Translations under genes and position numbers: made by a program
In this document: positions 34,844-43,766 of the stretch, one piece after another
How positions within the stretch are numbered: the stretch's first letter is position 1
Layout: each line of letters begins with the position of its first letter
Notes under the pieces: generated by a model
Databases searched by the model: none
Told to the model about the DNA's origin: nothing
The model's input: only the letters and a program-made list of their open reading frames with translations
Source of the DNA: CALMEH01 sp031409875
Lineage (GTDB): Bacteria > Acidobacteriota > Blastocatellia > Pyrinomonadales > Pyrinomonadaceae
Direction of reading: 5' to 3'
DNA length: 64,000 nt
NCBI GenBank assembly: GCA_031409875.1
Contig: JANNYB010000237.1
Coordinates: 8,988-72,987 of the forward strand

Positions 34844-35088
34844 TTCTCAGCTTCTCCTTTGACTAAAATCTTCACTCGTTGGGGCATAAATTTCGGCAAA
34901 TAATGAAGAAATTCGGCACGATAATTTTCGTCCTTTTCTATTTCGCGCATTAGAGCATTAAAGGCTTCTTTTGCTTCCTCTGTCGAGTCATACTTAGTTG
35001 ATTCAATAACTTTTCCATTTTCGTCTTCCCGATAAACTTCGTTATCTTCAAAATGTAAAATTTCCTTAAAATTGAATTTATTTTGCAT
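34840..35088 (-). CDS. Small acidic phage protein between fibre genes
   Basis: 82 aa from the ATG at 35088, preceded by TAAGGAG. Highly charged (EDENGKVIESTKYDSTEEAKEA is the densest part), predicted helical. Overlaps the downstream large tail gene by 4 bp, so it is translationally coupled. Could be a fibre-assembly chaperone by position; not recognised by sequence. Confidence 0.6.
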   Translation of the reverse strand: MQNKFNFKEILHFEDNEVYREDENGKVIESTKYDSTEEAKEAFNALMREIEKDENYRAEFLHYLPKFMPQRVKILVKGEAEK

Positions 35089-35101
35089 ATTTTTTTTCTC
35101 C

Positions 35102-36682
35102 TTATAAATTAACGACCGCAAATTCATCTGCTTTTAAAAGCGGCGCGTTTGTCGCAAATCCCTTTTGCAGACCAGTAATATTGGCAGATGATGTAATATC
35201 GTGTTTTAAGTCGTTACCATTGTAAGATTTAATTGAATTACCATTGCGAACGACTTTTGCTTCCGTCCACGTTGAGCCGAACGTGAGCGAGCCGAGATTA
35301 GTATAAACGCCACTGATATAAGCCAATATAAAGCCTGACCCATATTGGTCGAGTTGTAGCCAGCTATAATTACTGGCATCAACGTAATTAAAAATGACTT
35401 GAAAGTTCGACGCGTTCGGAAATGACGTATCTATCCGACGCAAAACAGTTACACCGTCCGATTGCGCGTCAGACAGTAGAGCAACTCCGGGTGCTGTGCT
35501 TGAGCCGAACGCTCTGCCGTTTAATTTACCGAAATTCGGTGCAGTCCAAATTTTATTCCCAATGCGAGATATGCCGAGTCCGAGCGTCGCAGAGTTGCCT
35601 TTGTGAATATCGGGACCTGAAAAATCTTCATAAATGCGACTGCCCGCAATCATTGTTTTTTGCGCCGCAACTCCGGTGAAACGAATCGGGTCATATACCC
35701 AAACAGGCATATTTTCTTCGACGCGATTGTTCGCCTGCGTAAAATCGAATTGATCGCTGAAACCTGCTGCACCCGTTGAAAGCGTTTCCGCGAAAAAGCC
35801 GGGATGATTTGACCCGTTTAGAGTTGCTCCGGTATCAATTAAATTCCTTTTGGAATAATCGCAAATTATATTTGCAACGACATTTACACCGGCTTTACGA
35901 TTGTTTGCCAAACCGAAATGTTCAATTGCCGGTCTGGTTACAATATTGAACGGGTCGGCATACGGAATGACACCTTCCCATAATTTCCAGCCGCCGTGCA
36001 GTCCATCAAAATTTTGATGATCTGAGCCGCCTTTGTAACCGATACATTCATAATCGGCATTCAGCCGTCTAACGCCGCTATATGGAGTTGTGAAGGCAGG
36101 CACGCCATTAATAATTACTCCCAAATCTGTGCCGCTGCCGAGAAGTCGCAGATTCACCCATTCATAGAATCGAACCTTATCTACCGTCTGAAAGCTGAAC
36201 GCGGTTGGAATATTGGCATCCCAAACATTACCGGAAACAGTGCCGTCGGCATTTACACCCATTAAAATAAAATGTCCGCCACCGTTTCCCGCCGAAAATT
36301 CATATTGAATTCCGAACGGCTTGATCCAAGTTTCGTAGCAAAAATCGCCGTAGTTGGTATTCGGCATCCAAATAGGACCGTGATTGATGTGATTGTATTT
36401 TGCCGAGTGCGTCCTAACCGCCCAACCGCCTGAAGTTGTAATATCCGCTTCGGAATGCGTGTGCGCGGACGGCGGAAATGTCGCCGGTTTTCCGGTAACA
36501 TTTGACCAAGTCATCAACGCCTGAATCATTTCCGTATTGCCGAGTTTGCGCGGAGTTCCGCTTAAATCCGTGAGATATGCTTCAGTAATATTTCCGCCGA
36601 TAGTTTCGATAAAATAAAACGCATTCGCCGCCGGCGACGACGGCAGTCCCGCAACTTTGTAAAATTTAACTTTTATTTCCAT
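35102..36682 (-). CDS. Tail fibre protein with lectin-like domain
   Basis: 526 aa. The N-terminal ~60 residues (PAANAFYFIETIGGNITEAYLTD) and PSAHTHSEADIT are typical of phage fibre attachment regions. Residues ~110-270 look like a concanavalin/laminin-G beta-sandwich (FILMGVNADGTVSGNVWD, KVRFYEWVNLRL). The C-terminal ~130 residues form another beta-sandwich. Likely receptor binding. Directly downstream of the gpI gene, the usual place for the fibre. Confidence 0.72.
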   Translation of the reverse strand: MEIKVKFYKVAGLPSSPAANAFYFIETIGGNITEAYLTDLSGTPRKLGNTEMIQALMTWSNVTGKPATFPPSAHTHSEADITTSGGWAVRTHSAKYNHINHGPIWMPNTNYGDFCYETWIKPFGIQYEFSAGNGGGHFILMGVNADGTVSGNVWDANIPTAFSFQTVDKVRFYEWVNLRLLGSGTDLGVIINGVPAFTTPYSGVRRLNADYECIGYKGGSDHQNFDGLHGGWKLWEGVIPYADPFNIVTRPAIEHFGLANNRKAGVNVVANIICDYSKRNLIDTGATLNGSNHPGFFAETLSTGAAGFSDQFDFTQANNRVEENMPVWVYDPIRFTGVAAQKTMIAGSRIYEDFSGPDIHKGNSATLGLGISRIGNKIWTAPNFGKLNGRAFGSSTAPGVALLSDAQSDGVTVLRRIDTSFPNASNFQVIFNYVDASNYSWLQLDQYGSGFILAYISGVYTNLGSLTFGSTWTEAKVVRNGNSIKSYNGNDLKHDITSSANITGLQKGFATNAPLLKADEFAVVNL

Positions 36683-36688
36683 AAAAAA

Positions 36689-37336
36689 TTACCAACCTAC
36701 TTGCGACCAATAAATGTCGTCTGTTTTCCAAATATTGCCAACTCGCCAAACGATTGAAATTTCCTGCGCGTGTGGCTGAACGTATCGAATCAAATCTAAA
36801 AGTTCTTTGTTTGTGAACATCGGCTTTGGTTCGGCGTAAAAAAACTCGCCCCACGCGCATTCGCCCCAAACGTGCAAATCCGTCCGCGATGATTGCAAAT
36901 ATAAAATCTCGATCACAATGTGCAACGGCTCGGCGATTGCAAATGTCGGTTCACCCCAAACAAACTCGCCCCACGGCGGCGTTCGTGTATGAACTTTGGC
37001 GATAATCCCGAAATCCTTCAGCCATAATTCAATGCCGCGAGCTGTTCCGCGACGTGCCAGATGCCGCGCAAAATTGCCGTAAAGCCGTCGCTTGTCGGCA
37101 AGCGTGAACCAATGCGGAAACCAACTCCAACCGAAAAGATTCTGCAACCAAAATCGTATCCATTCGTCCGTTGCCGTCGCCGGTTTAATTGACTCGAAAA
37201 ACTCGTCAAATTTCTCGTCATATTCGTCCAGCGTCTCGCCAAAGAACGTCAAATACCGTTTCAGAAACAATCCGACATCCTCGCGCCGATAACGCGCCGG
37301 AAGATTTTCGTAAAGATATTCGAGATTTGAAAACAT
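36689..37336 (-). CDS. Baseplate/tail protein I (P2 gpI, Mu gp48 type)
   Basis: 215 aa. MFSNLEYLYENLPARYRR with the following TATDEWIRFWLQNLFGW and RRLYGNFARHLARRGTARGIELWL are hallmarks of the phage tail protein I family. It joins baseplate wedge J to the fibres. Its place, after J and before the main fibre, agrees. Trp-rich C-terminus. Confidence 0.85.
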   Translation of the reverse strand: MFSNLEYLYENLPARYRREDVGLFLKRYLTFFGETLDEYDEKFDEFFESIKPATATDEWIRFWLQNLFGWSWFPHWFTLADKRRLYGNFARHLARRGTARGIELWLKDFGIIAKVHTRTPPWGEFVWGEPTFAIAEPLHIVIEILYLQSSRTDLHVWGECAWGEFFYAEPKPMFTNKELLDLIRYVQPHAQEISIVWRVGNIWKTDDIYWSQVGW

Positions 37337-37981
37337 TTAGTAATTACTGCATTCCGCAAATTCAAGATTCACATAAAAATTGCCGACTCCCAACGCGCCC
37401 ATCGCCGTCAGATTCATAATATTGATGCCTTCGTTTTGCGCCAAAATTATCGGATAATCGCCAGCGGCGTGTTGTAAAAGATTGTCTTGCGCCGGAGCGA
37501 TAGTCGTGCCTTGTGCGTTTGACCAGCCGCCAATTTGACCGAGATGATTCGTGTCTAAGGCTTTCGTTCCGGCGGTCAATGCGCCGGCGGCGGAAATGCG
37601 ACAATCAACCGCAGTCAGAGTGCCGAGCGACGTGCGCTGCTTAGTATTGTTTCCGGTCAGCGCGATTGCCGTGCCTGACGCATCAGAAGCGGAAAAAGCT
37701 CGCGCAAACATCAAACCGTAGTCAATTTTTTGCGCTGTCGTAAATGCAGTTGTTGTAACAAACCCAACTCCGACGCGGCGAATCATCAGCAAATTGGCAG
37801 ATATATTTCGCAAAGAGAATACAGCCGCGTTTGCCGCCAAACCTGTCAAACCGCCGCTCTGTGCGCCAAGCGAATTCCACGCGGACACCTCGACCGGACG
37901 CAACGAAACTCTTCCCGCGCCAAAAGTCGAATCAATTTTCTGGACGGTTACACCGTCTTGTCCTAAAATTTGAATTGCCAT
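37337..37981 (-). CDS. Phage tail-region protein, unknown (fibre-like)
   Basis: 214 aa, Ala/Gly/Thr-rich, with no recognised domain (MAIQILGQDGV start; FARAFSASDASGTAIAL in the middle; C-terminal NFYVNLEFAEC). Composition and position between gpJ and gpI suggest a decoration or fibre-associated virion protein. Stop of this gene adjoins the gpI start. Confidence 0.5.
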   Translation of the reverse strand: MAIQILGQDGVTVQKIDSTFGAGRVSLRPVEVSAWNSLGAQSGGLTGLAANAAVFSLRNISANLLMIRRVGVGFVTTTAFTTAQKIDYGLMFARAFSASDASGTAIALTGNNTKQRTSLGTLTAVDCRISAAGALTAGTKALDTNHLGQIGGWSNAQGTTIAPAQDNLLQHAAGDYPIILAQNEGINIMNLTAMGALGVGNFYVNLEFAECSNY

Positions 37982-37984
37982 AAA

Positions 37985-38341
37985 TTATCTCCAACTCCAA
38001 GCGAGGTTGAATTGCCCGAACAACTTTCTATTTCGCGTCCGCGCATAAATCGTGAAACCTGTTCCAGCAACGATATTTCCGGCGCGGACTTCGATTTCTT
38101 CGACAAAATGTTCATCTGCCGAATGGTCGAGCGAATCGGCAATCGCTATCACGCTCGATACGAAGCTGTTTGACGCAATCGTCGTTTGTCCGGTAATGGC
38201 GACGATTGCCGTATCCGAGCCGTTCACGCCGAAATCAACGATTGCCGTGCCGACCGCGCCGACAATGTCGGGCAGCGAATCGCCGCTCTGAAGCTCTTTT
38301 GTTTCGCCGTTGTAATTACACAAAGGCTTTTTGATAGCCAT
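37985..38341 (-). CDS. Small phage tail-region protein, unknown
   Basis: 118 aa starting MAIKKPLCNYNGETKELQSGDSL. The opening phrase is common at the start of small phage fibre or capsid-fibre proteins ('YNGxxKELQxGD'). The remainder is beta-rich and Ala/Val-rich. Member of a run of four small genes separated by 3 bp or less. Confidence 0.5.
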   Translation of the reverse strand: MAIKKPLCNYNGETKELQSGDSLPDIVGAVGTAIVDFGVNGSDTAIVAITGQTTIASNSFVSSVIAIADSLDHSADEHFVEEIEVRAGNIVAGTGFTIYARTRNRKLFGQFNLAWSWR

Positions 38342-38344
38342 AAA

Positions 38345-38845
38345 TTACGCCAATACAATCGGTGGCTGAGATTGAAAATTTATTTCTGTTGCTGCGACCG
38401 CAAAACCAATCCGTTGGACGATTTGACCTGTTGCGCTCGGCGCAGTCGCAGTCGCCGCGCCCGCCGTCGTTGACAGAAAAACCGCGCCCGGCGTTTGTCC
38501 GGTAACTTGGTCATTCGCGCCCTCGAAATAAACCGTTGCCGCCGCGCCGTTGGCAACCGCCGCCTTGACAAAGCCATGTGCTTCTTTGCCCGACGTGGAC
38601 GCATCCGCCTTTCTCACTTTTGCGCCGGACGAATTGTGAATATTCACAAAATCGCCTGCTGACAACGCTTCGGACGACGTAATCGTTTTCGTATCCGCGC
38701 CAATGCCCGTCGGCATAAACGAAGTGTCAATTCTGCCGTTGCCGTCCAAGTGTGGGATTTTCCCCGAATCGCCTGCGCCGCCCGACGTGCCGACGGTCGC
38801 TTCTTCTTGGGTTGTTCCCGCATTATTTTTTAAATATTTAGCCAT
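38345..38845 (-). CDS. Phage tail-fibre-like / DUF2190-like beta protein
   Basis: 166 aa. MAKYLKNNAGTTQEEATVGTSGG with DSGKIPHLDGNGRIDTSFMP is a common N-terminal linker in phage fibre proteins. The second half (ALSAGDFVNIHN, HGFVKAAVANGAAATVYFEG) resembles the capsid-stabilising/DUF2190 beta fold. Probably a trimeric virion appendage. Function is inferred. Confidence 0.55.
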   Translation of the reverse strand: MAKYLKNNAGTTQEEATVGTSGGAGDSGKIPHLDGNGRIDTSFMPTGIGADTKTITSSEALSAGDFVNIHNSSGAKVRKADASTSGKEAHGFVKAAVANGAAATVYFEGANDQVTGQTPGAVFLSTTAGAATATAPSATGQIVQRIGFAVAATEINFQSQPPIVLA

Positions 38846-38854
38846 AAATTTTCC

Positions 38855-39355
38855 TCACAAAAGTTTGATTGGTTGCTTGATGCTCACCAAAATTTTCGTT
38901 GCCGAAATCGCTCTGGCGACTTCGAGCAAATATCCGCTGGTCGGCGGCGTTTGGGTTAGAATTCCGTCTGCCGCCAAAAATATCGCGCCCGTTTGCCAAG
39001 CCCAACTGCCTTCGTCAATCACTCCAACGCTACGAGCCACGCCTGTCTGATTCTGAGAAATCGCGCCGACGGTAATTCCGCACGTTTCAAAAACCGAGTC
39101 CACCGTCAGCGCGGCATATTCAAATTTGCCGTCCGCGTTCAATCTTACTGCCCGATGCCCCGATAAATTGCTTTGTGCAACGGCACGAAAATCAAACCTG
39201 TTTTCTGCTGCGCCGTCACGTCCAGCCGGACCTTGCACCCCGACGAAATAGCCTTTTACACGATTGCCGGATTTGACCGACACAACGGTTTTTCGCGCAC
39301 CGGACGTAATTTCGGCTTTGATAATTTTTTGAGTTATCTGAACGCCTTTTATCAT
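38855..39355 (-). CDS. Phage tail-region protein with short collagen-like motif
   Basis: 166 aa. Near residue 38 there is VQGPAGRDGAAENRFDFRA, a short Gly-X-Y stretch as in many fibre proteins. The rest (AVAQSNLSGHRAVRLNADGKFEYA, ISQNQTGVARSVGVID) shares the DUF2190-like beta pattern of the next gene. The two may be paralogous appendage proteins. Overlaps the upstream gene by 4 bp. Confidence 0.52.
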   Translation of the reverse strand: MIKGVQITQKIIKAEITSGARKTVVSVKSGNRVKGYFVGVQGPAGRDGAAENRFDFRAVAQSNLSGHRAVRLNADGKFEYAALTVDSVFETCGITVGAISQNQTGVARSVGVIDEGSWAWQTGAIFLAADGILTQTPPTSGYLLEVARAISATKILVSIKQPIKLL

Positions 39356-39705
39356 TTTCGTTTTCTAATTGTGCCACCGAGAAAGCCGATTAAATTATCG
39401 TTCTGGTCGCCGATTATCACCTCGAAATTGTTGTCGCCCGTTTTGAGCGATTCGACTTCTGCAACTGTCAATTTAAATTCCCACTTACTCGCAAATGTCG
39501 CCGGAGCGACAAACGGCAACAGCACGAAATTTCCGTTCGCCGCCGTAAATTCTTCCTCCCGTCCCCAGCCGCTAACCCGCATCGTTGCCGTCAAATCGGT
39601 CAAATCAAGCAACGCGCCCGTTTCGTCCGCAAACTCCAGCACATCGCCGCCAGCCGAAAAACCGGCGCGAGTTTCGATAATCCACTTGTCCTTCTCGATT
39701 GTCAT
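39352..39705 (-). CDS. Phage baseplate/fibre adaptor protein (BppU-like beta domain?)
   Basis: 117 aa. A single beta-sandwich-like sequence (DLTATMRVSGWG, LLPFVAPATFASKWEFKL, NFEVIIGDQNDN) resembling the N-terminal domains of BppU-type proteins and phage 'tail fibre domain' immunoglobulin-like adaptors. Situated directly after gpJ. Assignment tentative. Confidence 0.45.
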   Translation of the reverse strand: MTIEKDKWIIETRAGFSAGGDVLEFADETGALLDLTDLTATMRVSGWGREEEFTAANGNFVLLPFVAPATFASKWEFKLTVAEVESLKTGDNNFEVIIGDQNDNLIGFLGGTIRKRK

Positions 39706-39709
39706 AAAA

Positions 39710-40927
39710 TTAAACGACCGTTATCACTACATTGACGAGCTTTGCCAACTCGAATTCTTCAAGCCGGATGTCTATCGCCGGAGACGCTAAAATCTGCGAA
39801 CTCGATTGCGGCTCGATGCGGTCAACTCCGTTCACGCCTTCAATGACCGCGATAATTTCCGACCGATAGATTTTCCGACCGAATTGCTCACGACTCGCGG
39901 TATAGAAATTTCGCAGATTATTTTCAATTGCCGTGAGAACTGCGCCTTGCGGCGTTCCGGTCGTCAGTTTCACATTCACCGAAATATTAAACTCGACAAA
40001 AACCGGATTGACGATATAAATAAATTGATTGCCGACACATTGATTGAGCAACGCGCCGATTTTCGCCATCATCAGCGAATCAATATTTCCACCATTTGCC
40101 GTCATTACAATAACCGTCGTCTGACCCGGAACTTCAATCTTGCGGTTGCTGTCTTCTTCTTGAAATTCACCATTTTTAACAAATGGAAAAGCCCGAACCA
40201 CGCCGTTGCCGTCCAACGCCTCATCTAAAATTGCTTCCTCTAAATCTTTGGTCGAAACAATCCGTTCACCGCGCCGCTGATACCGTTTCACGCGGTCGAG
40301 CGTTGATTCGATTGATTCTAATTCCGCGCCCGAATCTATCGCCGACAGGTTCGTAACTGCTGTAACAAACGCGACCGAATCAATCATTTTCGTCAAAATA
40401 TTCGGCGCAAGAAGCGTGTGTCCGGCGACGGTTCGCCGTGCCAAAACCGAGCCGGTTGCCGTTGGATAATTAATCGTAATCGCTGACACGGTTTCAAAAA
40501 CATATTTCCCTTCAGCGTCGCTGATTTGCGTTTCCGCCGGAATCGTTACATTTACATTCAATGGAGCGGAAACGGTAAATCTGAGCGTCGTTTCGGCGGC
40601 AGATGCCGCACGTCGCTCGATGCCGAATAGATTTGCAAAAGCGATAAAATTTTGTTCCGGGACGAAATTAAAACGATATGCAAGTTGGGCGATTTGCCAC
40701 GCTATCGCTTCGAGTAAAACCGTGTGCGGAGCGGACGGATTCGCATTGGTCAATTCCGCGCAAATTGGCGTGTCCAACCCGGCATCAATCAGCTTCAGAA
40801 TTTCCTGCCGTTCGCGGATTTGCGCTTCGACAATTTCCCTCGTCAATCCGCCGCTTGTCCGCGCCACCGCTTCCGCCGCCAAGCGATCTTCATCACGAAT
40901 TTCAATTAATGGATATTCAATCGGCAT
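39710..40927 (-). CDS. Baseplate assembly protein J (Mu gp47 type)
   Basis: 405 aa. Core blocks of the gpJ family are present: EAIAWQIAQLAYRFNFVPEQNFIAFANLFGIER, a central SAPLNVNVTIPAETQ, and VTNLSAIDSGAELESIESTLDRVKRYQRRGERIVSTKDLE. The late VFVEFNISVNVKL segment is also typical. Forms the wedge of the contractile-tail baseplate. Overlaps the gpW gene by 11 bp. Confidence 0.92.
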   Translation of the reverse strand: MPIEYPLIEIRDEDRLAAEAVARTSGGLTREIVEAQIRERQEILKLIDAGLDTPICAELTNANPSAPHTVLLEAIAWQIAQLAYRFNFVPEQNFIAFANLFGIERRAASAAETTLRFTVSAPLNVNVTIPAETQISDAEGKYVFETVSAITINYPTATGSVLARRTVAGHTLLAPNILTKMIDSVAFVTAVTNLSAIDSGAELESIESTLDRVKRYQRRGERIVSTKDLEEAILDEALDGNGVVRAFPFVKNGEFQEEDSNRKIEVPGQTTVIVMTANGGNIDSLMMAKIGALLNQCVGNQFIYIVNPVFVEFNISVNVKLTTGTPQGAVLTAIENNLRNFYTASREQFGRKIYRSEIIAVIEGVNGVDRIEPQSSSQILASPAIDIRLEEFELAKLVNVVITVV

Positions 40928-41303
40928 TCAATAACCTCCAAACCGGATAAACTAAATTTTTCGGTGCGACAACTTCGCCGACTTCAAAATACTGAAGCGA
41001 AATAATCGCTCTTCCTTGCTCATCTGTTTCCGCTTTGACTTTTACGGATTTGACCAACGGCACATATTTCAAAATTTGCTCTTCCAAATGTGCGGCGAGA
41101 CGCGGCGCAAAACTGAAATCCTGCACTGAAAATAAATAATCGTCCAAACCATAGTCGGGCATCATTACTCTCTCGCCTTTGCGCGTTTCGATAATGTCGG
41201 CGATTGCTTGCGCGATAATTTCTTCGCGTTTGGCAATCGTTGCCACCGCGCCGCGCACGTCCGGACGAAAAGGAAAACTAATTGTCGAGCCGGCTAAATT
41301 CAT
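40917..41303 (-). CDS. Baseplate wedge protein gpW/gp25-like (Mu gp46 type)
   Basis: 128 aa. FPFRPDVRGAVATIAKREEIIAQAIADII and TRKGERVMMPDYGLDDYLF match the gp25-like/GPW family, which is fused in the wedge of contractile tails. It overlaps the start of gpJ and, on its 5' side, the stop of a 48-residue gene (ATGA). Confidence 0.9.
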   Translation of the reverse strand: MNLAGSTISFPFRPDVRGAVATIAKREEIIAQAIADIIETRKGERVMMPDYGLDDYLFSVQDFSFAPRLAAHLEEQILKYVPLVKSVKVKAETDEQGRAIISLQYFEVGEVVAPKNLVYPVWRLLNAD

Positions 41304-41446
41304 TGAAAGTCTTCGTCTCCGGCATAAGCCATTTTCAAAGCATTAAAAATCTGTAACGAGATATTTCTCATTTTCCGTTTTTTCTCCGGGTTCTTTACGA
41401 GTTTTGTAATGAATCCCGCAACCATTCCATAAATAAATTCGTTCAT
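41300..41446 (-). CDS. 48-residue phage protein between spike-region gene and gpW
   Basis: A short ORF with a near-perfect Shine-Dalgarno (AGGAGG, 7 nt before the ATG at 41444-41446). Encodes MNEFIYGMVAGFITKLVKNP, then KKRKMRNISLQIFNALKMAYAGDEDFQ. Its TGA overlaps the gpW ATG, so translation is coupled. An N-terminal hydrophobic half followed by a basic amphipathic half suggests a small virion or chaperone peptide; not recognised. Confidence 0.7.
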   Translation of the reverse strand: MNEFIYGMVAGFITKLVKNPEKKRKMRNISLQIFNALKMAYAGDEDFQ

Positions 41447-41454
41447 CTTGCCTC

Positions 41455-41976
41455 CTAATTTAAACAACCCAACGATGTTTGCAATCGCCCGATTTGTCCA
41501 TTTATCTCGCCGATATATTCGTTATATCGGTCGAGCGTTTTCTTTTGAATTACGCTTCGAGCATTTACCGGAACTTGTAAAATCAAATTCTTTGCCGCGT
41601 TCAAATCATTTATTTTCTCGTTGCAAGCTGCTATCGAAGAATTAATTTCGGTTTGAATTTGATTTGCCAATTCCGTCGCCTTATTAACAATGCTTGCAAG
41701 TTCGGTAATCAGCCGCGCTTTCCTAGCTTCAAACAAAATTGAACGAGGCGCGTCCGGTAATTTACCTTCGAGCAAAGTTCCTATTTGCTCAGTAATAACT
41801 TTGTTCAACGCCTTAACGTGCGGCAACGCCTGGATGTCGGGGAAATTCCCCATTTGTTCGCCGATTTGCGTAGTCGCATTTCCCGAAACACAACCGACAG
41901 TTGGAATAGTCGGCAAACCGCGCACGTTCGGCACGCTCCAACTCGGTAATTTTATTTGTGGCAATGCGTTACTCAT
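41455..41976 (-). CDS. Phage baseplate-region helical protein, unknown
   Basis: 173 aa. After an extended Pro-rich start (IKLPSWSVPNVRGLPTIPTVG) the chain is mostly helical with coiled-coil character (ATELANQIQTEINSSIAACNEKINDLN) and ends with Cys-Leu-Asn. Located between the spike gene (gpV) and gpW; comparable positions in eCIS and phage clusters hold small adaptor or PAAR-like genes, but no PAAR motif is present. Confidence 0.5.
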   Translation of the reverse strand: MSNALPQIKLPSWSVPNVRGLPTIPTVGCVSGNATTQIGEQMGNFPDIQALPHVKALNKVITEQIGTLLEGKLPDAPRSILFEARKARLITELASIVNKATELANQIQTEINSSIAACNEKINDLNAAKNLILQVPVNARSVIQKKTLDRYNEYIGEINGQIGRLQTSLGCLN

Positions 41977-42470
41977 AACTTTTTACCGTTCAAAAATATT
42001 CCGCCGGGCGCGACGATATTGATTTGGCTGTCTGCCTCGATTGAAATGCGTCCGGCACGAATTTGGGCATCTAAATCGGCAATTATTTTCAAATCGCCCG
42101 GAACACGAAAACCGGCAACGGTCGAATCTTCAAAATCCGGCGGCACGATGAAATCTTCGTTATAAACCGAAGCATAGAAGAAATTAAATTTTTGTCCGAG
42201 TTGCCCAAACAAAACCACTTCTGAACCTGTCGGCGGAATAAATACCGAGCCGAAACCATTACCCAAGCAAAAAACCATCTGCCGCGCCCATTCGTCATAA
42301 ATCAAATCTTCGTCAATCGAAGGAATTATCACGCGGATTCGATGTTGTCGTTCAGGATCATCATTGTCGGCGACGATTGCCGGAACGCCCATCAGCCAGC
42401 GTCCGTCTTCAGCAATAGCCTGTCCCGCGCTGGCGTTCGTTTCGTTGTAAAGTCTTCTAGGCATTTCCAA
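41973..42470 (-). CDS. Baseplate spike protein gpV-like (Mu gp45 type, OB fold)
   Basis: 165 aa. GVPAIVADNDDPERQHRIRVIIPSIDEDLIYDEWARQM and FIPPTGSEVVLFGQLGQ are the OB-fold signature of the gpV/Gp5-like spike family. The C-terminal strand-rich IEADSQINIVAPGGIFLNGKKL is the start of a triple-stranded helix, unusually short. Pierces the envelope at contraction. 4-bp overlap with its downstream neighbour. Confidence 0.88.
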   Translation of the reverse strand: MEMPRRLYNETNASAGQAIAEDGRWLMGVPAIVADNDDPERQHRIRVIIPSIDEDLIYDEWARQMVFCLGNGFGSVFIPPTGSEVVLFGQLGQKFNFFYASVYNEDFIVPPDFEDSTVAGFRVPGDLKIIADLDAQIRAGRISIEADSQINIVAPGGIFLNGKKL

Positions 42471-43515
42471 TATCTCGATACAAACTTAAATCCATTCCTA
42501 ATTCGCCGGGCGCGAAATTCAGCCCAACCGAATCACAAATATATTTGCCGGAGAAAAGTTTCCCGACTTCTAAAACTTCAATCGTGTTTCGCACATCGAG
42601 CCGTTGACCATTTGGCGGAAATACGATTTCGACTTGTCCTTCAAAAGCGTGTTCACGCTCTAACTCTTTTTGCGCCTGAGCGCGTTTGGTCAACTTTTCT
42701 TTCCGTGCCGAGCCGTCGCGCTTCAGCACCAAAGATTCACGCCCGCGAGTCGAATCATCCGATTGAGATTCGTTTCGTCTGCCGCCGCGTCCTCGCCGTC
42801 TAACTCTCACGCGGCGAGGTCTGCCGTCCTGAGATTCCGGTGTGTGATAAGTGAAATCCCAACCGGATTGCAAAACGAAATCCTTTCTATTTTTCAAAGA
42901 TAAAACCGGAGTTCCGACCTGTGCCGGATATTTTGCAAAAAGCGTGTCGCCGCGCACGAAAAGCACTAAACCGGAATCTCTGGCGCGTTCCATCGCCCAT
43001 TCCCAATCGGTTTGCTCGTCCTGCATTGCCGCTTTGTTTTTCTCCAAAGTTTTCGGCTTTTCGGGACCTTCAAATTTCAATTTATTTCGCGCCGCTAATG
43101 CCTTGATAATCTCCAAATCGTTTTTGCCGTTTTTGTAACCGGCGCGTTTTTCGAGCTTCATTCGGAAACCCATATCAAATGCCGTAAATTCGGTCGAAGA
43201 TTCGTCCCGGCGAATTTGCGCCAACAAGCCTTTGAAAACAGGTTCGCCCAAATCTTGCCCGTAACCGAGCCAAACGCGAACAGTCGCCATCGGGATTGCG
43301 TCTGCGCCGCTGAAAGAATCAATAATGCGAAATGTCGGGTCAAAAAATCGCCAAACGACCTGACTTGATTCATTAGTTACAAGCTCGACATCTACACTTT
43401 CAAACAACTTTTTCTGCTCCCACGAATCCCACACGACAAGCGATTGCCCGTCGCCGTCAATTACGTCCGGGCGAGTGATTTCAATAATGGCGTGTGGATT
43501 TGTCGGCAAACTCAT
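42457..43515 (-). CDS. Late control protein D / hub protein (gpD, Mu gp44 type)
   Basis: 352 aa. VRVWLGYGQDLGEPVFKGLLAQI and the FTAFDMGFRMKLEK, WEWAMERARDSGLVLFVRGDTLFAKYP segments match the hub family (P2 gpD, T4 gp27). An Arg-rich insertion (RPRRVRVRRRGRGGRRN) lies near residue 235. Forms the central hub linking tail tube and spike. Overlaps gpV by 14 bp and the LysM gene by 4 bp. Confidence 0.85.
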   Translation of the reverse strand: MSLPTNPHAIIEITRPDVIDGDGQSLVVWDSWEQKKLFESVDVELVTNESSQVVWRFFDPTFRIIDSFSGADAIPMATVRVWLGYGQDLGEPVFKGLLAQIRRDESSTEFTAFDMGFRMKLEKRAGYKNGKNDLEIIKALAARNKLKFEGPEKPKTLEKNKAAMQDEQTDWEWAMERARDSGLVLFVRGDTLFAKYPAQVGTPVLSLKNRKDFVLQSGWDFTYHTPESQDGRPRRVRVRRRGRGGRRNESQSDDSTRGRESLVLKRDGSARKEKLTKRAQAQKELEREHAFEGQVEIVFPPNGQRLDVRNTIEVLEVGKLFSGKYICDSVGLNFAPGELGMDLSLYRDIGNA

Positions 43516-43766
43516 AAACTTTCGTAACGACCTCTTTCGAGCGGACGGCGAGGAATTATTAATTCCGTCCCGATTTCAATTTGGCGCACGTCCGCGATTT
43601 TGTTTCGTTCGGCGATGATCCGCCATAAACGCCAATCGCCATAGTATTTTTGCGCCAACGCGGAAATCTTATCCGTCCGGGCGAAAACGTGAACCTGAAG
43701 CACGGCATCCGCCGTCGGACGCGCCGCGCCATACCTTTCAAACGGACTAATTGACCTTTCGCTCAT
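43512..43766 (-). CDS. LysM-like tail protein (gpX type)
   Basis: 84 aa. TDKISALAQKYYGDWRLWRIIAERN followed by IEIGTELIIPRR is a LysM module, as in P2 gpX and in the C-terminus of contractile injection system Afp7-type proteins. It is encoded separately here, overlapping the CIS-tube-like gene upstream by 4 bp. In contractile systems this module joins the tube to the hub. Confidence 0.85.
   Translation of the reverse strand: MSERSISPFERYGAARPTADAVLQVHVFARTDKISALAQKYYGDWRLWRIIAERNKIADVRQIEIGTELIIPRRPLERGRYESL

Noticed and set aside
32048..39355. Possible diversity-generating retroelement acting on the fibre genes.
   Set aside because: No reverse transcriptase, no template/variable repeat pair and no Avd-type gene were found in the window.
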